Positions 1 through 5,811 of a stretch of 8,742 nt of DNA are shown one piece after another (within the stretch, counting starts at the first letter, position 1; the number at the start of each line of letters is the position of its first letter). Made by a program: the position numbers and the translations under genes. The notes under the pieces were generated by a model. The model was not told the origin of the DNA and did no database searches. It was given only the letters and a program-made list of their open reading frames with translations. The stretch is from Candidatus Sodaliphilus limicaballi (GTDB lineage Bacteria > Bacteroidota > Bacteroidia > Bacteroidales > Muribaculaceae). Location: assembly GCA_018065815.1 (NCBI GenBank), contig JAGHSP010000144.1, positions 1 to 8,742 of the forward strand, given 5' to 3'.

Positions 1-701
1 ACCAGGTAACCGGGAGTACCGTGGCGCAGCACGCCCAGATAGCCGGTGAATGTGCCCTTTGCGGTAGTGGTCTCGTAGGTTGAACCGTAGAAGTTCCAGT
101 CGCCACGGATGTTCTTCTGTGTGCGGCTGTAGTAAGAGTTGGGGTCAATCTCGGTCATGTAGCGAGCGTCCCAACCAGCATCACACATCTCGTAACTACC
201 CTCATTGTGGTTGTAGTCGCCGCTTGCGGGCTTGTCCTGGCCGCGATAGAGATACAGGGGATAGTTGGCAGTTGAGCCGTCGGTAGCAGCGTTAGAGTGG
301 ATAGATACAAAGATATCCATGTTGTTAGCATCTACCTCGCGGCTGATCTCGGTGAGGTTGCGGTTGTACAGTTCCTCGTCGGCAGCGCCTTTTACATAGG
401 GGAACGGGCCATTCTTCACGCGAGAATACATGATATTCTCTTTCTTAACACCCATCTTCTCGAGGGTCTCACCCATCTTGAGAATCTTCCACAGGTTAGT
501 GTTTGACTCATAGAAACCGCAAGTGTCGGGTCTTCCGGTCTCGGGGAGGGCGGGATAAGGAATTGTAGCCATGGGACGGTCGTTGGGACCCCAAGAACCG
601 TGACCAGGGTTCAGATAAACGCGCACTTCGTCGGCTGTCTTAGCCTGCATTGCGCCAGCTGCCATGATTGCAGCTGCGGCGAGTAATAAAATCTTCTTCA
701 T
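1..701 (-). CDS. Secreted N-acetylmuramoyl-L-alanine amidase (Amidase_3 fold), C-terminus beyond window
   Basis: Reading from the ATG at 701-699 gives 233 codons open to the window edge, so the C-terminal part is missing. Residues 1-20 form a signal peptide (MKK, hydrophobic alanine/leucine core, likely cut after A20). The next part matches the zinc amidase family that cleaves the bond between N-acetylmuramic acid and L-alanine in peptidoglycan. The motif NPGHG holds the first zinc ligand (H34), E65 in ESNTNL is the likely second and H135 in VSIHSNA the third. The arginine/asparagine-rich helix before it (YNRNLTEISREVDANN) is also typical. An insert of roughly 75 residues follows, before LGVLRHGTPGYLV, which should lead to the catalytic glutamate just off the window. 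The usual DPGHGG is NPGHG here. It starts 11 bp after the beta-propeller-like gene stops, so the two are probably co-transcribed. From memory, related Bacteroidales proteins carry extra C-terminal domains and are sometimes named xanthan lyase or golvesin-domain proteins; that cannot be checked here. Confidence 0.85.
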   Translation of the reverse strand, partial: MKKILLLAAAAIMAAGAMQAKTADEVRVYLNPGHGSWGPNDRPMATIPYPALPETGRPDTCGFYESNTNLWKILKMGETLEKMGVKKENIMYSRVKNGPFPYVKGAADEELYNRNLTEISREVDANNMDIFVSIHSNAATDGSTANYPLYLYRGQDKPASGDYNHNEGSYEMCDAGWDARYMTEIDPNSYYSRTQKNIRGDWNFYGSTYETTTAKGTFTGYLGVLRHGTPGYL

Positions 702-712
702 AGCTGTAATCA

Positions 713-1618
713 TTACTTGTTAACGTTGATAATGTAAGCCTCACCAGCGGGAGTAGAGAAGGCAATCTTGCCAGTAGCGGGCGAAGCATAGGGATACATA
801 GCGATCACGTCATCGCTAGTGAGAGTCTGCATAGTGCCGTCGAGAGTCACAGCGACAACCTTAGAAGAAAGGATGAACTCGCCGTTGTCCTTGTCCTGCA
901 TGCCCACGATGGTGTTGTTGTCATACCATTGGGGAGCGCGCACGAGGCCCAGAGACTTGATGTTGCTGCCATCGAGGTCGCAAACGAAAGCACCCACGCC
1001 GCAAACAAAGTACAGAGCCTTGGTTGCATCGGGAGAAACGCTTTGCCAGATGTAGCTGAACTGCTGACCGTTGGGAGAGAAGACTGAAGTCTTGCCGTCC
1101 TTGGTGATCATGAGCTGACGGTTGTTGATAGACAACACGGGAGCCTTTACTGCCTTGGCGCCATTGAGACCCTTAGCAGAGAATTTGCCATTGTTCACAA
1201 CGTTAGCGGTAGTGCCTTCAACGGCAACACCCTGGAGGTCGCGAGTGGGGGCAACGAGGTTAGTTACTTCGCCAGTAGCGAGGTTCTTTGAGTTCAAAGC
1301 AACCTTGCGTAGATGGTTGGCGGTGAAAGAGTTTTCACGATAAACGACAGTCTTGCCGTCTTGTGAAATCTGCGCGTCAAATCCTGCACCGGGAGCGGTA
1401 GAGAGGACTTGAGACTGGCTTGTGGCAAGGTCAAATTTTGCAAGACCCTTGTTGGCGCTGTTAGTCACGAGAAGGTAAGAACCGTCGGGACTGATGCCTG
1501 CAACGAGGTTGTCAACATTAGCGGGAAGGTTAACCTTGGTTACCTCGCCAACGTTGAAAATCTGAGCAAAACCACAAAGAGAAGCGCTAAGAGCGAATGC
1601 TAAAAGAACTTTTCTCAT
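713..1618 (-). CDS. Secreted TolB/PD40-like beta-propeller protein
   Basis: This 301-residue protein opens with a signal peptide (MRKVLLAFALSASLCGFAQ, probable cleavage near residue 18-19), so it is exported. The mature part shows repeated blade-like segments typical of TolB/PD40 or WD40-like propellers: AGISPDGSYLLVTNS (about residues 41-55), AQISQDGKTVVYREN, QSVSPDATKALYFVCG and YASPATGKIAFSTPAGEAYIINV at the C-terminus. The recurrent S-P/Q-D-G/A-x-x-hydrophobic pattern is the main evidence. No catalytic motif is seen, so a binding or scaffolding role is more likely than enzymatic activity. It is the first gene of the unit that continues into the amidase, with an 11-bp gap. That neighbour suggests a cell-envelope or peptidoglycan role, which is inference only. 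The start is chosen because the signal peptide begins exactly there. An AT-rich leader of about 80 nt separates it from the predicted promoter. Confidence 0.75.
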   Translation of the reverse strand: MRKVLLAFALSASLCGFAQIFNVGEVTKVNLPANVDNLVAGISPDGSYLLVTNSANKGLAKFDLATSQSQVLSTAPGAGFDAQISQDGKTVVYRENSFTANHLRKVALNSKNLATGEVTNLVAPTRDLQGVAVEGTTANVVNNGKFSAKGLNGAKAVKAPVLSINNRQLMITKDGKTSVFSPNGQQFSYIWQSVSPDATKALYFVCGVGAFVCDLDGSNIKSLGLVRAPQWYDNNTIVGMQDKDNGEFILSSKVVAVTLDGTMQTLTSDDVIAMYPYASPATGKIAFSTPAGEAYIINVNK

Positions 1619-1704
1619 AGAGTTTTAAGATTAAAATGTTAAACAAATGGTTGATTACAAAATGTTTATGTTAATTCTAATGGGTTTTCATTATAAATAT
1701 GGGG

Positions 1705-1736
1705 TAAAGATAGTAAATATTTTTTATTTAGGCAAA
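1705..1736 (-). promoter_or_regulatory. Bacteroidetes-type promoter for the propeller-amidase unit
   Basis: On the minus strand, TTTG (1736-1733) is followed after 20 bp by TATCTTTA (1712-1705). This matches the Bacteroidetes sigma-ABfr consensus TTTG / TAnnTTTG except for the last base. Transcription should start near 1698, leaving a leader of about 80 nt before the ATG at 1618. Confidence 0.6.
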
Positions 1737-1754
1737 CGTTTTTGAAGATTTAGG

Positions 1755-1779
1755 TGCATGACACACAATGTGCCGTGCA
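1755..1779. repeat. Inverted repeat upstream of the propeller gene promoter
   Basis: TGCATGACACA (1755-1765) pairs with TGTGCCGTGCA (1769-1779) around a 3-base centre, with one wobble and one mismatch in 11 positions. It lies about 20 bp upstream of the -33 element and downstream of the trpS terminator. No T-tract follows on either strand, so it does not look like an intrinsic terminator. It could be a regulator-binding site, or part of the trpS 3' region. No function can be assigned. Confidence 0.35.
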
Positions 1780-1808
1780 TGGAACCCCTGCCGCTCTGGA
1801 ATTGAGTG

Positions 1809-1844
1809 AAAAATAACTGCGAGTCACTGGTGAGCGACTCGCAG
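1809..1844 (-). terminator. Rho-independent terminator of trpS
   Basis: A perfect 9-bp stem (CTGCGAGTC at 1817-1825 with GACTCGCAG at 1836-1844) has a 10-nt loop. On the minus strand it is followed directly by TTATTTTT. It sits 52 bp after the trpS stop codon and before the next promoter on the same strand, so it should isolate trpS from the propeller-amidase unit. Confidence 0.8.
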
Positions 1845-1863
1845 CGTGTGGGGATTGCGGTTG

Positions 1864-1884
1864 CGATGCAGCCGAGCTGCGTCG
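1864..1884 (-). other. Second hairpin in the trpS 3' untranslated region
   Basis: CGATGCAGC (1864-1872) and GCTGCGTCG (1876-1884) form a 9-bp stem with one mismatched position (a G-T wobble on one strand) and a CGA loop, 12 bp after the trpS stop. No T-tract follows on the minus strand. It may protect the mRNA 3' end or assist the terminator at 1809-1844. Confidence 0.4.
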
Positions 1885-1896
1885 TACAGAACTTTT

Positions 1897-3030
1897 TTAC
1901 TTTGCTTGCTCGGCAAAGCGCTTTGCCTGTTCGGCGATGAGGGCCTCGTCCTCGAAGTAGTCGATGCGCATTGCGTGGCGCACTTCCTCAAGGGTCTTGG
2001 CACCCACGCGGCGTGCCTCGGCGGTGCCTCGTTTCAGGATTTCGTAAACGCCAGGAATGTCCTTCTCATATTCCTTGCGACGCTGGCGCATGGGCTCCAG
2101 GCGGTCGTTGAGCACGTTCAAGAGGAACTTCTTGCAAGTGCCGTCGCCCAGGCCGCCACGCTGGTAGTGGGCCTTGAGTTCGTCGAGGTTCTTGTAGTCG
2201 GGGAGGAACTTCTCGAAGTCGCTGTCGTTGCAGAATGCGTCAAGATAGGTGAACACGGTGTTCTGGTAAGTCACCTCGTTGCCCTCGGCATCGGTGTAGG
2301 TGCCCTGGAGGTGTCCGGGATCCTCGATGTTGAGGTGCAGGGGGTCGGTGAACATGCTGTTGACCTTCTTCTTGAGCTCCTTGGGGGTATCGCTCAAGTA
2401 GATGCAGTTGCCCAGCGACTTTGACATCTTTGCCTTGCCGTCGGTGCCGGGCAGACGCAGACATGCCGCGTTGTCGGGAAGCAGGATTGCAGGCTCAACG
2501 AGAGTCTCGCCATAGACGTGGTTGAAGCGGCGCACGATTTCGTTGGTGAGTTCAAGCATGGGCTTCTGGTCCTCGCCCACGGGCACTGTGGTTGCCTTGA
2601 ACAGGGTGATGTCGGCAGCCTGTGAGATGGGGTAGCAGAAGAAACCGGTGGGAGTGCCGCCCTCAAATTTGCGCTGCTCGAGCTCGGTCTTGACGGTGGG
2701 GTTGCGTTGCAGGCGCTGCACGCTCACGAGGTTCATATAGTAGAACGCCAACTCGGTGAGTTCGGGTACTGCACTCTGCACGAAGATGTTGCACTTCTCG
2801 GGGTCGAGGCCTGCCGAGAGGTAGTCGAGAGCCACCTCGATAACGTTTTGGCGTATCTTCTCGGGATTGTCGGCATTGTCGGTAAGAGCCTGTGCGTCGG
2901 CAATCATGATGAAAATTTTGTCAAATTCGCCTGAATTTTGCAATTCAACGCGGCGGCGCAGCGAACCCACGTAGTGGCCGATGTGAAGTTTGCCAGTGGG
3001 GCGGTCGCCTGTAAGAATGATTTTTTCCAT
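1897..3030 (-). CDS. trpS: Tryptophan--tRNA ligase
   Basis: This cytoplasmic class I aminoacyl-tRNA synthetase joins L-tryptophan to tRNA-Trp using ATP. The 377-residue protein carries the class I signatures clearly. GDRPTGKLHIGH contains the HIGH motif at residues 16-19. The adenine-binding/catalytic loop KMSKS is intact at 201-205 within GKAKMSKSLGN. SQAADI (about 136-141) holds the aspartate expected to contact the tryptophan amino/indole group, followed by VPVGEDQ. It is longer than the roughly 330 residues common for bacterial TrpRS. Part of the excess lies at residues 244-256 (TYTDAEGNEVTYQ), between DPGHLQG and NTVFTYLDAF, which looks like a hairpin insert. The rest lies in the helical anticodon-binding C-terminal part. 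The start is supported by the conserved N-terminal motif beginning at residue 7 and by a perfect -7 element 31 bp upstream. It forms its own transcription unit, divergent from asnB. No T-box or leader peptide is visible, and the predicted leader is only about 25 nt. Confidence 0.97.
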   Translation of the reverse strand: MEKIILTGDRPTGKLHIGHYVGSLRRRVELQNSGEFDKIFIMIADAQALTDNADNPEKIRQNVIEVALDYLSAGLDPEKCNIFVQSAVPELTELAFYYMNLVSVQRLQRNPTVKTELEQRKFEGGTPTGFFCYPISQAADITLFKATTVPVGEDQKPMLELTNEIVRRFNHVYGETLVEPAILLPDNAACLRLPGTDGKAKMSKSLGNCIYLSDTPKELKKKVNSMFTDPLHLNIEDPGHLQGTYTDAEGNEVTYQNTVFTYLDAFCNDSDFEKFLPDYKNLDELKAHYQRGGLGDGTCKKFLLNVLNDRLEPMRQRRKEYEKDIPGVYEILKRGTAEARRVGAKTLEEVRHAMRIDYFEDEALIAEQAKRFAEQAK

Positions 3031-3061
3031 ATATTTTTGTCTAAATTTTTATTCCGAACTG

Positions 3062-3069
3062 CAAAGGTA
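3062..3069 (-). promoter_or_regulatory. -7 promoter element of trpS
   Basis: TACCTTTG on the minus strand (3069-3062) is a perfect Bacteroidetes TAnnTTTG element, followed by CA as in other strong promoters in this window. The predicted start is near 3055, giving a leader of about 25 nt. At the position expected for the -33 TTTG (about 3090-3093) the sequence falls in the CGAAAGA repeat and reads CTTT, so the -33 element is poor. Confidence 0.65.
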
Positions 3070-3080
3070 GTTAAATTTAA

Positions 3081-3108
3081 CGAAAGACGAAAGACGAAAG
3101 ACGAAAAA
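3081..3108. repeat. Heptamer tandem repeat (CGAAAGA) upstream of trpS
   Basis: Three exact copies of CGAAAGA lie at 3081-3101, followed by a degenerate fourth copy CGAAAAA at 3102-3108. The array covers the -33 region of the trpS promoter. A change in copy number would leave the -7 element intact but alter the upstream DNA. A regulatory effect is possible but not shown. Confidence 0.75.
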
Positions 3109-3231
3109 CTAAAGCCAAAAAAGAATGATTATCGAAAAAAACGAGGCTGTGCATCATTGATATATTTATATGTCAAAAAATCTGCTATTTAGACAAAATT
3201 GCAATCATAATGCCAATAAAATGCCCAAAAG

Positions 3232-3263
3232 TTTGGATAAATGAAAGTAAATATATAATTTTG
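3232..3263 (+). promoter_or_regulatory. Promoter of asnB
   Basis: TTTG at 3232-3235 is followed after exactly 20 bp by TAATTTTG at 3256-3263, a perfect match to the Bacteroidetes consensus. Transcription should start near 3270, leaving a leader of about 47 nt to the ATG at 3317. This places the upstream in-frame ATG at 3266 at or before the transcription start and so argues against using it. Confidence 0.8.
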
Positions 3264-3316
3264 CAGTGCATTTTGATATTGCAAAACAAAGAATACTGAC
3301 AAAATACTTTACAGAT

Positions 3317-4990
3317 ATGTGTGGAATAGTAGGAATATTCGGAAAAGAAGTGGGCACCAGTGAGCGCCGCAAAGAGATATTGAAGATGTCGCACAAGATA
3401 CGTCACCGCGGTCCCGACTGGTCGGGCATCTACTGCGGGGCAAACGCCATCATGAGCCATGAGCGACTGTCGATCATTGACCCCCAGTCGGGAGGACAAC
3501 CCCTCAAGAATGCCGCTGGCGACATCATCCTCACCGTCAATGGCGAGATTTACAACCACAAGAGCATACGCGAGGAGTTTGAGGGCAGTTATGAGTTCAT
3601 GACCGGCAGCGACTGCGAGTCAATCATCCCTCTATATGAGAAATATGGGGAGGATTTCCTTGACAAACTGAGTGGCATCTATGCCTTTGCCCTCTATGAT
3701 GTCAAGAAGGATTTCTTCATGATTGCTCGCGATCCCATTGGTGTGATTCCGTTGTATATGGGCACCGACAACGAGGGCAATACCTATTTTTGCTCCGAAC
3801 TCAAGGGCCTTGAAGGCGTGTGTACAACGATAACACCCTTCCTCCCGGGGTATGTCTACACCAGTAATGACGATGAGCCCCGGCGGTGGTACAACCGCGA
3901 CTGGACCGACTTTGCCGCTGTCAAGGACAATGTGACCGATATCGCGGCACTGCGTGCTGCGCTTGTCGATGCTGTGCGTCGCCAGCTCATGAGTGATGTG
4001 CCCTATGGAGTGCTGCTGAGCGGTGGACTCGACTCATCGGTAATCTCGGCAATCGCTGCCCGTCTTGCCCCCAACCGTGTTGAGGAAGACGGCAAGCAAC
4101 CTGCATGGTGGCCCCGCCTGCACTCATTTGCCGTGGGACTGAAGGGAGCTCCCGACCTGGCTGCTGCCCGCAAGGTTGCCGACCACATAGGCACTGTTCA
4201 CCACGAAATCAACTACACGGTGCAGGAGGGCATTGATGCCCTGCGCGACGTGATATACCACATCGAGACCTACGATGTGACTACAGTGCGTGCGTCCACA
4301 CCCATGTATCTGCTGTCGCGTGTCATCAAGTCGATGGGAATCAAGATGGTTCTCTCGGGCGAGGGTGCCGATGAGATATTCGGCGGTTATCTTTATTTCC
4401 ACAAGGCTCCGTCGGCACAGGCATTCCATGAGGAAACAGTGAGAAAACTGAGCAAACTGCACCTCTATGACTGCCTGCGCGCCAACAAGTCGCTCAGTGC
4501 TTGGGGAGTGGAAGGACGTGTCCCCTTCCTTGACACCGAGTTCCTTGATGTTGCCATGCGTCTCAACCCCGCCGACAAGATGGTCACCGCCGAGCATCCC
4601 ATAGAGAAATGGGTGCTACGCAAGGCATTTGAGGACATGCTGCCCGAGAGCATTGCGTGGAGGCAAAAGGAACAGTTCAGCGACGGAGTGGGCTATAGCT
4701 GGATCGATTCGCTCAAGATGCTTGCCGAGCAACAGGTCACTGACGCGATGATGAAGCGTGCATCGCAGCGTTTCCCCATCAATACACCCATGAACAAGGA
4801 AGAATACTTCTACCGCAGCATCTTTGAGGAGTTGTTCCCGTCGCAAACGGCAGCCCAGTGCGTTCCCTCGGTACCGTCGGTGGCTTGCAGCACCGCCGAA
4901 GCCCTTGCCTGGGACGAATCGTTCAAGAACATGAACGATCCCTCTGGCCGTGCGATAAAGGGCGTGCACAACCTTGCATACAAGAGTTGA
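3317..4990 (+). CDS. asnB: Asparagine synthetase B (glutamine-hydrolysing)
   Basis: This enzyme converts aspartate, ATP and glutamine to asparagine, AMP, pyrophosphate and glutamate. The protein is 557 residues, close to E. coli AsnB. The start is placed at MCGIVGIFG because Met removal must expose Cys2, the N-terminal glutaminase nucleophile. An upstream in-frame ATG at 3266 would bury it behind 17 extra residues. The glutaminase domain (about 1-200) shows HRGPD, R50 in HERLSIID, N75-G76-E77 in NGEIYN and D99 in GSDCE. The synthetase domain shows the PP-loop SGGLDSS at 235-241, LSGEGADEIFGGY with E349, and EGRVPFLD. All expected catalytic residues are present. It stands alone, divergent from trpS with its own consensus promoter and convergent with the pnuC gene, separated by a hairpin terminator. 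No regulator site is recognisable in its leader. Confidence 0.97.
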   Translation: MCGIVGIFGKEVGTSERRKEILKMSHKIRHRGPDWSGIYCGANAIMSHERLSIIDPQSGGQPLKNAAGDIILTVNGEIYNHKSIREEFEGSYEFMTGSDCESIIPLYEKYGEDFLDKLSGIYAFALYDVKKDFFMIARDPIGVIPLYMGTDNEGNTYFCSELKGLEGVCTTITPFLPGYVYTSNDDEPRRWYNRDWTDFAAVKDNVTDIAALRAALVDAVRRQLMSDVPYGVLLSGGLDSSVISAIAARLAPNRVEEDGKQPAWWPRLHSFAVGLKGAPDLAAARKVADHIGTVHHEINYTVQEGIDALRDVIYHIETYDVTTVRASTPMYLLSRVIKSMGIKMVLSGEGADEIFGGYLYFHKAPSAQAFHEETVRKLSKLHLYDCLRANKSLSAWGVEGRVPFLDTEFLDVAMRLNPADKMVTAEHPIEKWVLRKAFEDMLPESIAWRQKEQFSDGVGYSWIDSLKMLAEQQVTDAMMKRASQRFPINTPMNKEEYFYRSIFEELFPSQTAAQCVPSVPSVACSTAEALAWDESFKNMNDPSGRAIKGVHNLAYKS

Positions 4991-5019
4991 CCCACCAAAT
5001 AAACACGCATCACAAATAG

Positions 5020-5070
5020 ATGAGACTGTGCCCATAAAACACTGTTATGGCACAGTCTCATTAAATTTTC
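5020..5070. terminator. Terminator hairpin between convergent asnB and pnuC
   Basis: ATGAGACTGTGCC (5020-5032) pairs perfectly with GGCACAGTCTCAT (5049-5061). Beyond a bulged C at 5033, a further 4 bp (ATAA/TTAT) extend the stem to 17 bp around a 7-nt loop. On the plus strand it is followed by TAAATTTTC, and on the minus strand by TCTATTTGTG. Both tails are modestly T-rich, so it probably ends transcription from both sides. It begins 30 bp after the asnB stop. Confidence 0.75.
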
Positions 5071-5076
5071 CTATGT

Positions 5077-5103
5077 TGGCGAGTATGGTTGGGTTTCTCG
5101 CCA
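5077..5103 (-). other. Small hairpin in the pnuC 3' region
   Basis: TGGCGAG (5077-5083) and CTCGCCA (5097-5103) form a perfect 7-bp stem with a 13-nt loop, 28 bp after the pnuC stop on the minus strand. No T-tract follows, so it is not a standalone terminator. It may stabilise the transcript end ahead of the larger hairpin at 5020-5061. Confidence 0.35.
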
Positions 5104-5131
5104 CCACAGGGGTTGATTATTCTGCTGCGGA

Positions 5132-5752
5132 TTACTGCTTTTCATCGATTTCGCACTGTGCCATGCGTTTCCACTTGTAGTAGCCGGCCACAGCCATGAC
5201 GGTGTAGAAACCATAAAGGAGGCCAGAGAATGGTATCTGCTTGTAGATGTAGAGCACGGTGCACAGGGCATCGACCACGAGCCAGAAGAGCCATTGCTCC
5301 ACGTGCTTCTGTGCCAGCGACCACAGTGCCACGATGCTCATGGCTGTGGTGAAGGCATCGTAGCCTGGCACGGTGCTGTCGGTGCACTTGAGCAGGAACA
5401 CGTATATTCCCATCCACAGCACAGCGACAGCTGCCACCATACATGCCATGGTGCTGCGGCTGGCGTGGGTGACGGGGCGTTCTTTCTTGTCTTTGCTCTT
5501 GCCCCAATGCCACACGGCGAAACCATAGATGGCAGCCAGCACATAGTAGAACTCCATGCCGAAGTCGGCATACAGGCCGCGTGCCAGGTAGGTGTAGCCA
5601 TGCACGATGGGCATGACGACGCTAGCCAGCCACAGCCAGATGCTTGCCTTGTACTCAAGCCACAGGTAAACGAGGCCGAGCACAAAACCGGCAAGGTCGC
5701 AAGCCTTGACAAAGTCGAAGGTAGTGAAATAATTAACTATATAGTCTATCAT
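5132..5752 (-). CDS. pnuC: PnuC-family inner-membrane transporter, probably thiamine-specific (PnuT)
   Basis: PnuC-family proteins carry vitamin-like compounds (nicotinamide riboside, riboflavin or thiamine) across the inner membrane by facilitated diffusion, trapped by later phosphorylation. This 206-residue protein has the family length and hydrophobic profile, with about seven probable membrane segments. Family-like features are the tryptophan-rich segments near residues 31-41 and 81-83 (WHW), WLFWLVVD at 154-161, and the C-terminal GFYTVMAVAGYYKW, with a basic end at KWKR. Sequence alone does not fix the substrate. Thiamine is inferred because the gene lies 59 bp behind a TonB receptor whose mRNA starts with a TPP riboswitch, an arrangement known in Bacteroidetes (receptor-pnuT, often with a thiamine pyrophosphokinase gene). 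That kinase gene is absent: the next gene, asnB, is convergent. The 59-bp gap holds a nested inverted repeat that could lower or stabilise expression of this gene. Nicotinamide riboside transport is the alternative. Confidence 0.9.
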   Translation of the reverse strand: MIDYIVNYFTTFDFVKACDLAGFVLGLVYLWLEYKASIWLWLASVVMPIVHGYTYLARGLYADFGMEFYYVLAAIYGFAVWHWGKSKDKKERPVTHASRSTMACMVAAVAVLWMGIYVFLLKCTDSTVPGYDAFTTAMSIVALWSLAQKHVEQWLFWLVVDALCTVLYIYKQIPFSGLLYGFYTVMAVAGYYKWKRMAQCEIDEKQ

Positions 5753-5762
5753 AGTTTATAGA

Positions 5763-5803
5763 ATTCACTAGACCATCTAGAATTTCTAGACAGTCTAGTG
5801 AAT
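5763..5803. repeat. Nested CTAG-rich inverted repeat between receptor and pnuC genes
   Basis: Outer arms ATTCACTAGAC (5763-5773) and GTCTAGTGAAT (5793-5803) match perfectly over 11 bp. After a 2-by-2 internal loop (CA/CA), inner arms TCTAGAA (5776-5782) and TTCTAGA (5784-5790) match over 7 positions. CTAG occurs four times in 41 bp. In RNA it would form one long hairpin, filling most of the 59-bp intercistronic gap. No T-tract follows on the minus strand, so full termination is unlikely. A processing or stability element, or a small mobile-repeat remnant, are the alternatives. Confidence 0.7.
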
Positions 5804-5811
5804 ATGTGATT

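Noticed and set aside
80..506. Two short frames on the plus strand at the left edge
   Set aside because: They are antisense to the amidase reading frame, which carries the signal peptide and zinc-ligand motifs.
1846..2424. 192-codon frame on the plus strand
   Set aside because: It is antisense to trpS and covers its terminator region. The leucine/valine-rich product is a shadow of the TrpRS coding frame, and no promoter is seen.
3081..3108. CRISPR-like repeats
   Set aside because: The units are contiguous heptamers without spacers and no cas genes are present. They form a simple tandem repeat.
3185..3559. 124-codon frame on the minus strand
   Set aside because: It overlaps the asnB promoter and the 5' end of asnB in antisense and resembles no family.
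5294..5761. 155-codon frame on the plus strand
   Set aside because: It is antisense to pnuC, histidine-rich and without a recognisable domain or promoter.
5763..5803. Full intrinsic terminator between receptor and pnuC
   Set aside because: The stem is strong but the following minus-strand sequence (CTATAAACTATG) lacks a T-tract, and termination here would silence pnuC, which has no promoter matching the consensus of its own in the gap.
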